A DNA stretch of 64,000 nt, taken from a marine gamma proteobacterium HTCC2148. GTDB lineage: Bacteria > Pseudomonadota > Gammaproteobacteria > Pseudomonadales > Halieaceae. The stretch is from positions 62,001-126,000 of the forward strand of contig DS999230.1 of assembly GCA_000156295.1 (NCBI GenBank). The letters are read 5' to 3'. This document shows positions 36,847 through 46,200 of this stretch, piece by piece. A program made the position numbers and the translations under genes. The notes beneath the pieces are model-generated. The model did no database searches. It had not been told where the DNA came from and saw nothing but the letters and a program-made list of their open reading frames with translations. Numbering within the stretch: position 1 is the first letter of the stretch; each line of letters starts with the position of its first letter.

Positions 36847-38334
36847 TTGCAAAACAAGAGTATTAAACGCGTAGTGATAGCCGGAGGTGGAACTGCAGGC
36901 TGGATGGCCGCTGCTGCCCTCTCCAAGCTGATCGGTAAACAACTGGACATCGCCCTGGTTGAGTCAGATGACATTCCAACCGTCGGTGTGGGCGAAGCCA
37001 CCATACCCACCATTTTAACCATAAACCGGCTGCTACAAATTCCCGAGCCCGAATTTTTACAGGCCACACAAGGCACTTTCAAGCTAGGGATAGAGTTTGA
37101 AAACTGGCGAAAGCAAGGTCATCGTTACATTCACTCTTTCGGTGACACCGGACAGGGCTGCTGGGCAGCAGGCTTTCATCACTTTTGGCTCAAAGGCATG
37201 GAACAGGGCATTAGCAGCGATTACGGTGAATATTGTCCCGAGCTTAAAGCTGCAGAACAGTCCAAGTTCGCTATCCAGTCACAGAAAAAACTGAATTATG
37301 CCTATCATCTAGACGCTGGGCTTTATGGTCGCTTTCTCCGCAAAATTGCTGAACAACATGGTGTGCGAAGAATAGAAGGCAAGATCAGCGATGTGCAATG
37401 CAATACCGATGACGGTTATATCCAGAGTTTGAGACTGGAATCGGGTCAAGTTGTTGAGGGTGACCTCTTCATTGACTGCACGGGATTCAGGGCATTGCTT
37501 ATAGAGCAGGCCTTGGAGAGTGGATTCGATGACTGGTCTCACTGGCTACCCTGTGACAGCGCACTGGCGGTGCAAACAGAATCCGTCGGCGAGGCAGTTC
37601 CGTATACGCGGTCTATTGCCCGCTGCTCAGGCTGGCAATGGCGCATACCGCTCCAGCATCGAGTGGGCAACGGATTTGTATATAGCTCGAAATACCTGTC
37701 GGACGATAAAGCAGAACAAATATTGTTAGACAATGTTGAGGGTGCACCTATTACCAAACCGCGCCCCATTAAATTTCGCACCGGCCAACGAAAGCAATAC
37801 TGGAACAAGAACTGCATCGCTCTGGGTCTTTCCAGTGGGTTCATTGAGCCACTTGAATCGACCAGCATTCATCTCATTCAGAATGGAATAATGTGGCTGC
37901 TATTGATGTTTCCGTTTCAGGGAATCACTAAGTCGGTAGTGAACGAATACAACGAAAAATTGCGGCGGGAAGCTGATTGCATCCGCGATTTTATAATTTT
38001 GCACTATCATGTGACGGAGCGCGACGACACGGATTTTTGGAACTATTGCCGGGAGATGTCAATTCCAGACAGCTTGCAACATCGAATCGATCTGTTCAGG
38101 GAAACCGGCAGAGTGTTTAAACCGCAGGATGATGTGTTTGCAGAGAACTCATGGGTACAAGTAATGATGGGGCAGGGAATAACACCTGAGCAATATCATC
38201 CTATCGTGGATATGATGAGCGACGTTGAGCTCAAATCTTTCCTGCAGACCATCGAGAACAACGCGAAGAGCCTGGTTTCCCAGCTGCCCTCACACGCAGA
38301 TTTCGTGGCCCACTATTGCAAGGCCGTCGGCTAG
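36847..38334 (+). CDS. Tryptophan-halogenase-like flavoprotein 2 (motifs intact)
   Basis: This flavoprotein of 495 residues keeps all the main motifs of flavin-dependent tryptophan halogenases: the FAD motif IAGGGTAGW (11-19), GVGEATIP, Lys79 in GTFKLG, WQWRIP (263-268) and EPLESTS with Glu337, Ser338 and Thr339. A flavin reductase is not encoded nearby. Start is a TTG at 36847 with GAGGT nine bases upstream. Its relation to the paralogue at 33467 is distant. Halogenases of this kind next to TonB receptors (for example BrvH of Brevundimonas) act on indole in vitro, with natural substrate unknown. Confidence 0.83.
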   Translation: MQNKSIKRVVIAGGGTAGWMAAAALSKLIGKQLDIALVESDDIPTVGVGEATIPTILTINRLLQIPEPEFLQATQGTFKLGIEFENWRKQGHRYIHSFGDTGQGCWAAGFHHFWLKGMEQGISSDYGEYCPELKAAEQSKFAIQSQKKLNYAYHLDAGLYGRFLRKIAEQHGVRRIEGKISDVQCNTDDGYIQSLRLESGQVVEGDLFIDCTGFRALLIEQALESGFDDWSHWLPCDSALAVQTESVGEAVPYTRSIARCSGWQWRIPLQHRVGNGFVYSSKYLSDDKAEQILLDNVEGAPITKPRPIKFRTGQRKQYWNKNCIALGLSSGFIEPLESTSIHLIQNGIMWLLLMFPFQGITKSVVNEYNEKLRREADCIRDFIILHYHVTERDDTDFWNYCREMSIPDSLQHRIDLFRETGRVFKPQDDVFAENSWVQVMMGQGITPEQYHPIVDMMSDVELKSFLQTIENNAKSLVSQLPSHADFVAHYCKAVG

Positions 38335-38339
38335 CTAAT

Positions 38340-40490
38340 GTGAATAAGCGCAGCACCAGGCCTGAGACAACATCGCTGATGTCGCGGGTAAAAACGTTCT
38401 TTTTCGGGCTAATTGCTGTTTTGGTGATACCCGCGCTTTTTTTCCTTACACTGGAGCAGGGGTTAAAGCTCTTTGGGTATGGCAAAAACTTTGATTACTT
38501 TGCCGAAATACAAGTCAACGGCCAATCCTATTATCAGGACAACCCGGTTTTTATAGAGCAGTTTTACCCTGCTTCTCTGGACATTACTCCGCTGGAGAAT
38601 ACATTTAGTGTCCAGCCCGATGACAGTACGGTTCGCGTCTTTGTTCTGGGCGGATCAGCCGCCAGGGGATTTCCCAATCCTGCCCACGGTTTTAGCAGAC
38701 ATCTGGAAGCTATGCTGAAGCAGGCGCTTCCATCCCGTCCAATTGAGGTCATCAACACAGCCATGACGGCTATCAATTCGCACGTGGTGTACGAAACCGC
38801 GCGGTCAATTCCAAAGGGCTCTGCGGATTTCGCTATCGTGCTTATGGGGAACAACGAGGTTATTGGCCCCTACGGTCCCGGCACCTTTAACCAGAAATTT
38901 CTGTCGAGTCTGAAAATGATACGGTCGCTGCAAGCGATCAAAAGATCCAGTATCGGTCAGGCCATGACTGACCTTGCTGCGGGCACTGGCGAACGCGATC
39001 ACAAGCAGGAACTGAAGTGGAAAGGCATGCAGATGTTTACTAGTGAAAGTGTCGCGTTGAACGACCCTCGCCTGGAAACCGTTTACAGCCACTACCGACG
39101 CAATCTTATCGACATTGTTGCAACTCTGCAGGACAAGGGGGCCCACGTCATTGTTTCGACTGTTCCTGTCAATCTGCGCCACTCTGCGCCATTTTTATCT
39201 GCACAGAAAACTGATCTGCCAGCTGAAAAAATCACCCAATGGGAATCAGCACTGAGCCTGGCCAACGACAGTATGCTTGAGCGGAACTGGCCAGCGGCAA
39301 TATCGCGCCTAAACACGGCAGCGTCCATCGACCCTAACTACGCTGAAACACAATTTCAGTTGGCGATTGCCTATGAGGCCATGGAAGATTATGGGCAAAG
39401 TGCCATACATCTGCAGAAAGCCCGGGATCTTGATAGCTTGAGATTCAGGGCTGACTCTCGCATTAACTCAATTGTTCGAGATGTCGCGTCGGAGTTTGAC
39501 CAAAGCCCGCTCACCTTGGTCGACAACGACGCAGCTTTCGCGACACAGAGCCGTCCGGGACAACCAGGATGGAACCTATTTCTTGAACACGTGCACTACG
39601 ACTTTAGCGGCGACTACGTGCTAGCCCGCGAATTTTCTCGCGCCATTCTCAAAGATATGGGCGTAAACGGTTATCGTCTCCCCGGACAAGCAGTGGTCGC
39701 CAGCAGGATTGGCTATCCCAGCAATATGACGCTCAAAGTCATGGACCGTGTGGTTAATATGGTGAAAGCACCGCCCTTTACAGGCCAAAGCAACCAGGCC
39801 GCTTTGACGCAGTTTATTGACGATAGAAAACGGCAGTCAGAGGCACAGCTGGGGTCGATTGCAGATCAAATTGAACGCAGGCAAGCAGTACTTCGCAGCG
39901 GCAGGGGCGACTGGCGCCTTCGCTACGAACTGGCGCACCTGCTCGAGCATGTGGGTGACCAACAGGGCGCATCAGAACAGCTGAAGTTACTGTATATCGA
40001 ATACCCCCACCACCGCGACAGCCAGATTATGCTGGCGAAAATGCTGCATAAGGACGGACAATATCAAGAGGAGTTGACCTACCTCGAAGCCGCGCTGGGC
40101 AATGCGCGCGGTGATGATGCGCTTATAGCGCAACTCAGCGGGTGGTTGGGTCTGGTCTACTTCAAACTGGGCGACGCCGAGAGCGCTACGAATTACCTCG
40201 AAGGTGTTACCGAGGACTATCAGGAACAAATTCACTACGTGCTGCAGGCCTATGCCACGCTAATTCGGTACTCGGATCAATCCGGCAGCGCCAGCGATGT
40301 TAAGCGTTACGCGGCCCAGGCCCAGCGGTATGGCAAAGGGCTAGTAGGGTCAGGTCGAGTGCAGGAGTATCCGACGCTTTATGCCAAAATGTCGCAGATT
40401 ATGCGACTGGCAGGCGATCAGTCACAGGCAAAAACCTGGAAAGATATGCAACCCAGAAGGGCTCGCAAACAGCCGCCTGAAAACGGCTAG
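38340..40490 (+). CDS. Membrane-anchored SGNH-like hydrolase with TPR repeats
   Basis: This protein of 716 residues has an N-terminal membrane anchor (about residues 20-45). An SGNH/GDSL-like domain follows, with VFVLGGSAARGFP as block I near 105, MGNNEV near 170 and HVHYDFSGDYVLA as the His block near 425. A TPR-like insert (about 285-370) splits the SGNH domain, and further TPR repeats fill the C-terminus from about 535. Start is uncertain: GTG at 38340 is used, ATG at 38379 and TTG at 38316 are alternatives. It follows the second halogenase gene and converges on the SxtJ-like gene. SGNH enzymes often remove or move acyl groups on glycans. Confidence 0.75.
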   Translation: MNKRSTRPETTSLMSRVKTFFFGLIAVLVIPALFFLTLEQGLKLFGYGKNFDYFAEIQVNGQSYYQDNPVFIEQFYPASLDITPLENTFSVQPDDSTVRVFVLGGSAARGFPNPAHGFSRHLEAMLKQALPSRPIEVINTAMTAINSHVVYETARSIPKGSADFAIVLMGNNEVIGPYGPGTFNQKFLSSLKMIRSLQAIKRSSIGQAMTDLAAGTGERDHKQELKWKGMQMFTSESVALNDPRLETVYSHYRRNLIDIVATLQDKGAHVIVSTVPVNLRHSAPFLSAQKTDLPAEKITQWESALSLANDSMLERNWPAAISRLNTAASIDPNYAETQFQLAIAYEAMEDYGQSAIHLQKARDLDSLRFRADSRINSIVRDVASEFDQSPLTLVDNDAAFATQSRPGQPGWNLFLEHVHYDFSGDYVLAREFSRAILKDMGVNGYRLPGQAVVASRIGYPSNMTLKVMDRVVNMVKAPPFTGQSNQAALTQFIDDRKRQSEAQLGSIADQIERRQAVLRSGRGDWRLRYELAHLLEHVGDQQGASEQLKLLYIEYPHHRDSQIMLAKMLHKDGQYQEELTYLEAALGNARGDDALIAQLSGWLGLVYFKLGDAESATNYLEGVTEDYQEQIHYVLQAYATLIRYSDQSGSASDVKRYAAQAQRYGKGLVGSGRVQEYPTLYAKMSQIMRLAGDQSQAKTWKDMQPRRARKQPPENG

Positions 40491-40503
40491 TAATTCTACT
40501 GCA

Positions 40504-40914
40504 CTAAAACGGATTCTCCATGTGATCGTTTGGCTTTGGCTGCGACTCAACCCGGTAGCTGCTGCATTCTTGTTCACAACTTCGGTTTAATGGGTCGCTG
40601 CGAAACAGACGTGCAATCAGCCCTGTCGGAGTAATCACTCCGTAGTAAACAACCCCCAGGATCAAAGGCGTTGTGACCTTACTCAACAGCAGACCAAATT
40701 TCATCCAGGTGCGATAAAAAGGCCGCAGCGTCATTGGCACCAACGCACCCCAAAGACCCAGGCCGAGCAAAAACAGCCAGGGCCAGACTGGAAAACGTAG
40801 CGCCAGAAGCCATGGAAAAAACAATCCAAATAGGATGACCAAAATGGTTCCGAAGGTCAGCGCGAAATTCCGATAGCCTCTGCGGTCCAGCTCTTCAATC
40901 GGTGAGTTATTCAT
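40504..40914 (-). CDS. SxtJ-family small membrane protein
   Basis: This protein of 136 residues has two hydrophobic hairpin segments (about residues 20-60 and 80-100) and the segment RPFYRTWMKFGLLLSKVTTP that I associate with the SxtJ family. SxtJ was named in saxitoxin clusters, where it sits with a carbamoyltransferase. Here too it follows the carbamoyltransferase gene directly, with the two genes nearly touching. The ATG at 40914 is chosen; a GTG at 40920 overlapping the upstream stop is possible. It may dock the carbamoyltransferase at the membrane. Confidence 0.75.
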   Translation of the reverse strand: MNNSPIEELDRRGYRNFALTFGTILVILFGLFFPWLLALRFPVWPWLFLLGLGLWGALVPMTLRPFYRTWMKFGLLLSKVTTPLILGVVYYGVITPTGLIARLFRSDPLNRSCEQECSSYRVESQPKPNDHMENPF

Positions 40915-40919
40915 AAGCA

Positions 40920-42758
40920 CTAGTCCAACTCAAACTGATTTTGCCAGTCATCATCATTAGCCCAATCAGGTTGATCTCCCTTCGCGAGGACAAAGTTTCC
41001 TAACGCCAGATAATCCATTTCTGTGCGCATAAAGCATCGATAGGCATCCTCGGGTGTGCACACGATGGGTTCACCGCGGACGTTAAAAGACGTATTAACC
41101 AACACTGGACAATTCGTGAGTTTTTCAAATTCACGCAGTAATGCCCAATAACCAGGATTGGTTTCCTGATGCACCGTTTGAACCCGAGCAGAGTAATCGA
41201 CATGAGTGACCGCAGGTATTTCAGACCTCGCGACATGCAACTTTTCAATGCCAAACATTTGCTCCTGATCTCCTGACATTGCAATACGTTTATTTTTTTG
41301 CAGCCCTGCAACCAGCAACATATAGGGACTGGGGCGATCCAATTCAAAGTAGTCCGACGCTTTTTCTGCCATTACGGATGGCGCAAAGGGCCGGAAAGAC
41401 TCCCTGTACTTTATTTTCTGATTCATAACAGACTGCATGGTCTTACTGCGGGGGTCACCAAGAATTGAGCGACCTCCCAGGGCACGGGGCCCGAACTCCA
41501 TTCGCCCCTGAAACCAACCCACTACTTTATCCTGGGTGAGCATCTGCGCGACCTGGCTATACAACCCCTCATCACTGAGCTGCCTGTATTGCGCGCCCAC
41601 AGAATCCAGATAGGACCGAATATCGGTGTCAGAAAACGCCGGGCCCAGGTAGCCGCCACGCATGCTGTCGCCAGACTGGGACGTCCTGGGATTTTTCAGA
41701 TAGTTGTGCCATGCAGAATAAGCCACCCCCAGGGCACCCCCCGCATCGCCAGAGGCCGGCTGCACCCATATATCTTTAAACGGTCCCTCCCGCAGCAAGC
41801 GCCCGTTGGCCACACTATTGAGGGCTACACCTCCAGCCAGGCAAAGATAATCGACATCCATCTCACGATGCACCGTACTTGCCAGTTTCAGCACGACTGC
41901 CTCGGTCACTGCCTGAATTGAGGCGGCCATATTCATTTCGCGCTGCGTTAGCGGTGCCTCCGGTTGTCTGGGCGGGCCACCAAAAAGCGCATCAAAACGC
42001 CTGTTAGTCATGGTCAGGCCATTCGCATAATCAAAGTACTGCATGTCCATGCGAAACGTGCCGTCGTCTTTCAAGTGCAGCAGCTTCTCAAGAATCAGAT
42101 CAGCATATTCTGGAACCCCGTAGGGAGCGAGACCCATGAGCTTGTACTCTCCCGAATTTACTTTGAAGCCAGTGTAGTAAGTAAACGCGGAGTAAAGCAG
42201 GCCAAGTGAGTGCGGAAAGTCAATTTGCCATACCGGTGTCAACGAGCGGCCTTCTCCAAGCCACACCGAAGTTGTAGCCCATTCGCCAACACCATCCATG
42301 CACAGCACCGCGGCCTTGTCATAGGGCGATGGATAGAAGGCAGAGGCTGCGTGGGACTCGTGATGTTCGCCGAACAACAGCTGGGGGACTTCTGTTTTCT
42401 TGCAGCCGGCAATCTGGGCCAGCTCTCGGCGCAACAGGTCTTTGAGGAAAAGTTTTTCTTTCAACCAAACTGGCATGGCGGTCAGGAATGATCGAAAACC
42501 AACAGGAGCATAAGCCAGGTATGTTTCCAACAACCTTTCAAACTTAAGCAGTGGTTTATCATAAAACGCGACGTAATCGATTGCGTCGAAACTTACATTG
42601 CCCTCCTCCAGGCAATACTGCAATGCCAGGGCAGGAAATTGAGCGTCGTGCTTCTTGCGGCTAAACCGCTCTTCCTGCGCCGCCGCAATAATTTCTCCAT
42701 CACGCAATAGCACAGCGGCGCTATCGTGATAGTAGGCGGAAATAGCGAGGATATTCAT
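40920..42758 (-). CDS. Carbamoyltransferase (NodU/CmcH/TobZ family)
   Basis: This enzyme of 612 residues transfers a carbamoyl group from carbamoyl phosphate, through carbamoyl-adenylate, to a hydroxyl group. The N-terminal Kae1-like domain has ISAYYHDSAAVL, GEHHESHAASAFYPSP and LCMDGVGEW; the C-terminal domain has FGPRALGGRSILGDPR and NTSFNVRGEPIVCTPEDA. Family members modify sugars in Nod factors, antibiotics and surface glycans. The ATG at 42758 is supported by homologue length. It is followed by the SxtJ-like gene and stands divergent from a DUF5989 gene, a recurrent combination. Confidence 0.88.
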   Translation of the reverse strand: MNILAISAYYHDSAAVLLRDGEIIAAAQEERFSRKKHDAQFPALALQYCLEEGNVSFDAIDYVAFYDKPLLKFERLLETYLAYAPVGFRSFLTAMPVWLKEKLFLKDLLRRELAQIAGCKKTEVPQLLFGEHHESHAASAFYPSPYDKAAVLCMDGVGEWATTSVWLGEGRSLTPVWQIDFPHSLGLLYSAFTYYTGFKVNSGEYKLMGLAPYGVPEYADLILEKLLHLKDDGTFRMDMQYFDYANGLTMTNRRFDALFGGPPRQPEAPLTQREMNMAASIQAVTEAVVLKLASTVHREMDVDYLCLAGGVALNSVANGRLLREGPFKDIWVQPASGDAGGALGVAYSAWHNYLKNPRTSQSGDSMRGGYLGPAFSDTDIRSYLDSVGAQYRQLSDEGLYSQVAQMLTQDKVVGWFQGRMEFGPRALGGRSILGDPRSKTMQSVMNQKIKYRESFRPFAPSVMAEKASDYFELDRPSPYMLLVAGLQKNKRIAMSGDQEQMFGIEKLHVARSEIPAVTHVDYSARVQTVHQETNPGYWALLREFEKLTNCPVLVNTSFNVRGEPIVCTPEDAYRCFMRTEMDYLALGNFVLAKGDQPDWANDDDWQNQFELD

Positions 42759-42921
42759 GTTATGCAAGAGCTTCCTGAGGGGCTTGCAGGTGACGCAGTG
42801 CTTCGCAGAAGTATAGTCTGCCCAAAGCAGGTATCATACTCCGATCCCGACCTTGAATAGCAACTCATCGAGGCGCAATGGAATACTGAACAGCGGTTTA
42901 GCAATACTCGGAGCAAGTAGT

Positions 42922-43077
42922 TTGATACTCGAACTTATCAAAGACTTATGGGCCTTTCTGAAGCAGCGTAAGAAGTTGTGGTTAGCGCCGATCATACTGA
43001 TCCTGTTAGTTCTTGGAATGCTGATCGTACTAACCCAGGGCTCAGCCATTGCGCCGTTTATTTATACCCTGTTTTAA
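42922..43077 (+). CDS. DUF5989 single-span membrane protein
   Basis: This protein of 51 residues has a short amphipathic N-terminus (LIKDLWAFLKQRKKLW), one membrane segment and the conserved end TQGSAIAPFIYTLF of the DUF5989 family. I chose the TTG at 42922 because GGAG lies eight bases upstream and this gives the usual family length; the frame extends to a TTG at 42853 without support. DUF5989 genes are regularly found with SxtJ-like and carbamoyltransferase genes. Here it is divergent from the carbamoyltransferase gene. Confidence 0.72.
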   Translation: MILELIKDLWAFLKQRKKLWLAPIILILLVLGMLIVLTQGSAIAPFIYTLF

Positions 43078-43109
43078 ACACAGTGGTTCTCGTCACCCAT
43101 TAGACAGGC

Positions 43110-43146
43110 AAAAAAAAGCGCTTTCCTGCGTGGTGCAAAAAAGCGC
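43110..43146 (-). terminator. Intrinsic terminator of the GH16 lipoprotein gene
   Basis: On the minus strand GCGCTTT (43146-43140) pairs with AAAGCGC (43124-43118) and is followed by eight Ts. It lies about 60 bases after the stop of the GH16 gene at 43205. Confidence 0.7.
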
Positions 43147-43204
43147 TCATCATGCCGCAGTGTGCGACCGGCTATAAGCCCGTCGCAAACTGTTTAATCA
43201 GCAC

Positions 43205-46200
43205 CTAGTTTTTCACCAGTTTGTAGGTCCAGAAGACTCCGTCTCCCGCTTCAATACTCACGATCATAGTTCGATTGTTATCTTCGAATACGATGTTGTA
43301 AGTGATTGATGTGGGCACAGACACCGCAGGCAACTCACCATCGTTCACTGCTTTGGGCAGTCCGAGGTAAGACCCAAACCCATCCAGGGTCAGGGTGCCG
43401 GCGCCTTCATCATAGGACCAGGTGGTATCTGTCACACCATCATGGGGGAATACAGGCTCGCCACATTGCTCGGCATCAACGCCTTGCCATGGCTCCAACC
43501 AGGTGTCATCTCCCAGAATGTTGTTAAACGTTCCATCGCCGTTGAAGGCATAAGCATCATCAAAGTAGCACGCGCGGGCAGTGAGGCCGGCATCATCGAT
43601 AGCCCACCAGGAACCATCTCCGGGCTCGGGACCGACTGCCAGTGAACCCGCCTCAGAGGCGACCGCCCAGGTACCCTGTATAGGCGGCGGCTCTGGTGCA
43701 TCACCGACCTTCACTAACTTGTAGCTCCACCAGACGCCATCACCAGCTTCTATATTGACCAACAGTGTATTGTTGTCTTCAAAGGTGACGGTATACGTGA
43801 CCGAGGTCGGGACAGGCACCGCGGGCAGTTCGCCATCATTCACTGCCTTGGGCAGACCCAGGTAGGCACCGAACCCGTCGAGCGTGAGCGTACCGTCACC
43901 CTCATCATAGGACCAGGTGGCGTCGTTCATACCGTCGTGGGGGAACTCCGGTGTCCCACACTGTTCAGCGTCAACGCCCTGCCAGGGCTCCAACCAGGTA
44001 TCGTCACCGAGCACGTTCTGGAACGTACCGTCGGTGCCGAAAACATAGTCGTCATCGAAGTAACACTCCCTGGCGACCAGACCGGCTTCATCAATTGCCC
44101 ACCAGGAGCCATCGCCCGGCTCAGGACCTACTCCCAGCGCGCCCTCTTCCGGGGCCACGCGCCAGGTGCCCGCAAGTTCAGGATCTCCCTCGGGCGGTTC
44201 TACATTCTCCGTTTTGATCAGCTCGAAGGTCCACCAGACGCCATCACCCGACTCAATCGAGAGCGTAGCGCTCACGCTGTCGCCGAATACGGCGTTATAG
44301 GTCACCGAGGTTGGAATCGCCACTGCTGGCAGTTCGCCGCCATTAACGGCCTTGGGCAGACCTGCGTAAGCTCCGTAGCCATCAATTGTCAGGGTGCCTG
44401 CGCCCTCGTCGTAAGACCAGGTAGCGTCATCAGTCAAACCATCATGCGGGAATACCGGTGCACCACACTGTTCGGCGTCAACGCCCTGCCAGGGTTCCAA
44501 CCACGTATCTTCACCGAGTACGTTCTGGAAAGATCCATCGGTACCAAAAATGTAGTCATCGTTGTAGTAACAAGCGCGATCGACAACACCTGCATCATCA
44601 ATGGCCCACCAGGAACCATCACCTGGCTCCGGTCCAACTCTCAGGGAGCCGGCTTCAGCACGGATTCTCCAGGTGCCTTCCCACTTGGGCGGGCCTCCAT
44701 CGGGTGGCAAGCCACCATCATCGCCCGGCGCACGGATGCCACAGCCGGTGGGGTGACCACATGCCAGCTCAATATTGTCCAGCTGGACATGGGCTGAGCT
44801 GGTCGGCTCGAATACGAACAGGCTAACAATTTTCTTGGTATTAATCGGGTTGAGACCTTCAGCGCGGCTGGCGATGATGTCATTCAGCTTTACGCTGATA
44901 GTGGTCCACTGATCACTGGGAAGATCTGCGACCTTCAGGTCGACGAAGCCCACAGCGGGGTAACCACTATCCATCTTGATCAGCAGAGAGCTGGCGGAAT
45001 CAGTGCTCGCACTGTCGACATAAATATCAAACTTCAGCTCAGCGGCATGCAGTTCCCAAAAATTGGGATTGTTGCCCATGCCGTATAGCTCGACCGCATC
45101 TTCATCGACCGGATTGATAGAGATGTTGCCAGAATTGCTGGTTTGAACATCGATCACGGTACCGCGATCGGCATCACCGGAGCTCACCTCGGAAAATACC
45201 AGAGAGCCTTCATTATTCCAGAAAGAATTAACGGCCAGCTCACGTTCGCTGCCATCCCTGCCCGGAATAGTTCCAGCGGCATCCGTGTACAGATCGAAAC
45301 TGTCCTCGAAGGGCTCTTGCGCGTCAGGGGTCGGCAGAGTGCGATCCGCGTTTGAGTTACAGCCAACTCCATCGTCCTGATCGTAGCTGCAGCTGAAGAC
45401 ACGCACATAATCGATCACCATGTCTGAGGGAATCGATCCTGCATCCGGTGCCCCGGGCAAGTTGCCTCCCACGGCGAGGTTGAGCAAAATATGGAAATCG
45501 ACATCAAAGGGCGCGGCGCCAGCACCGTTCACATAACCCGTTTGCTGGTCGGCATAGTAATAGCTGTACCAGGTGTCCTTGGTAACGGTTTGATAGTGCT
45601 CACCGTTTACATACCAACGCAGCTCGTTGTTAGACCACTCGACTGCGTACTCGTTAAATTCACCCGATGGGTCATCTGCGGGAATTGGGGCGCCACCTGC
45701 CGCTTGATTGAGTGGCCAGGGGAAACCGTAATGGACAGTGGCAAAGGTCCTCTCGTTTTCAGTCGCAGGGTTGACCACTTCCATAATGTCCACTTCTCCC
45801 TGAGCGGCCCAAGTGGTGTAGGGAGAGTTCGTGGGCAGCATCCAGAACGCTGACCATAGGCCTTGCCCGGGGGCGGCCTGGATACGGGCTTCGATGCGTC
45901 CGTAGGTAAAATCAAACTTTTCAAACGTACGAATCCGAGCGGACGTGTATGGATACCCGCCGACGTTTTCGGTACGAGCCGAGATTGTCATCAGGCCATC
46001 GACAACGGAAATATTCTCTGCCTGATACCACTGGAGCTCGTTGTTGCCCCAACCGGGAATGCCGTAATCTGAACCGTCACCTTCCTGGATGTCCCAGTTA
46101 GACAAATCCAGGCTGCTGCCATCGAACTCGTCACTCCAGACCATGGTCCATTCGTCTTCCGGTTCGGGATAAAACGGAGGGCTCTTTGGCGACTCCGCGC

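Noticed and set aside
43208-44683. A CRISPR-like or satellite array
   Set aside because: The repeats are long, in frame and encode a protein module; there are no short direct repeats with spacers.
43937-44797. A 286-codon plus-strand frame opposite the GH16 repeats
   Set aside because: It is antisense to a well-supported gene and arises from its repeated, codon-biased sequence; no domain features or ribosome binding site.
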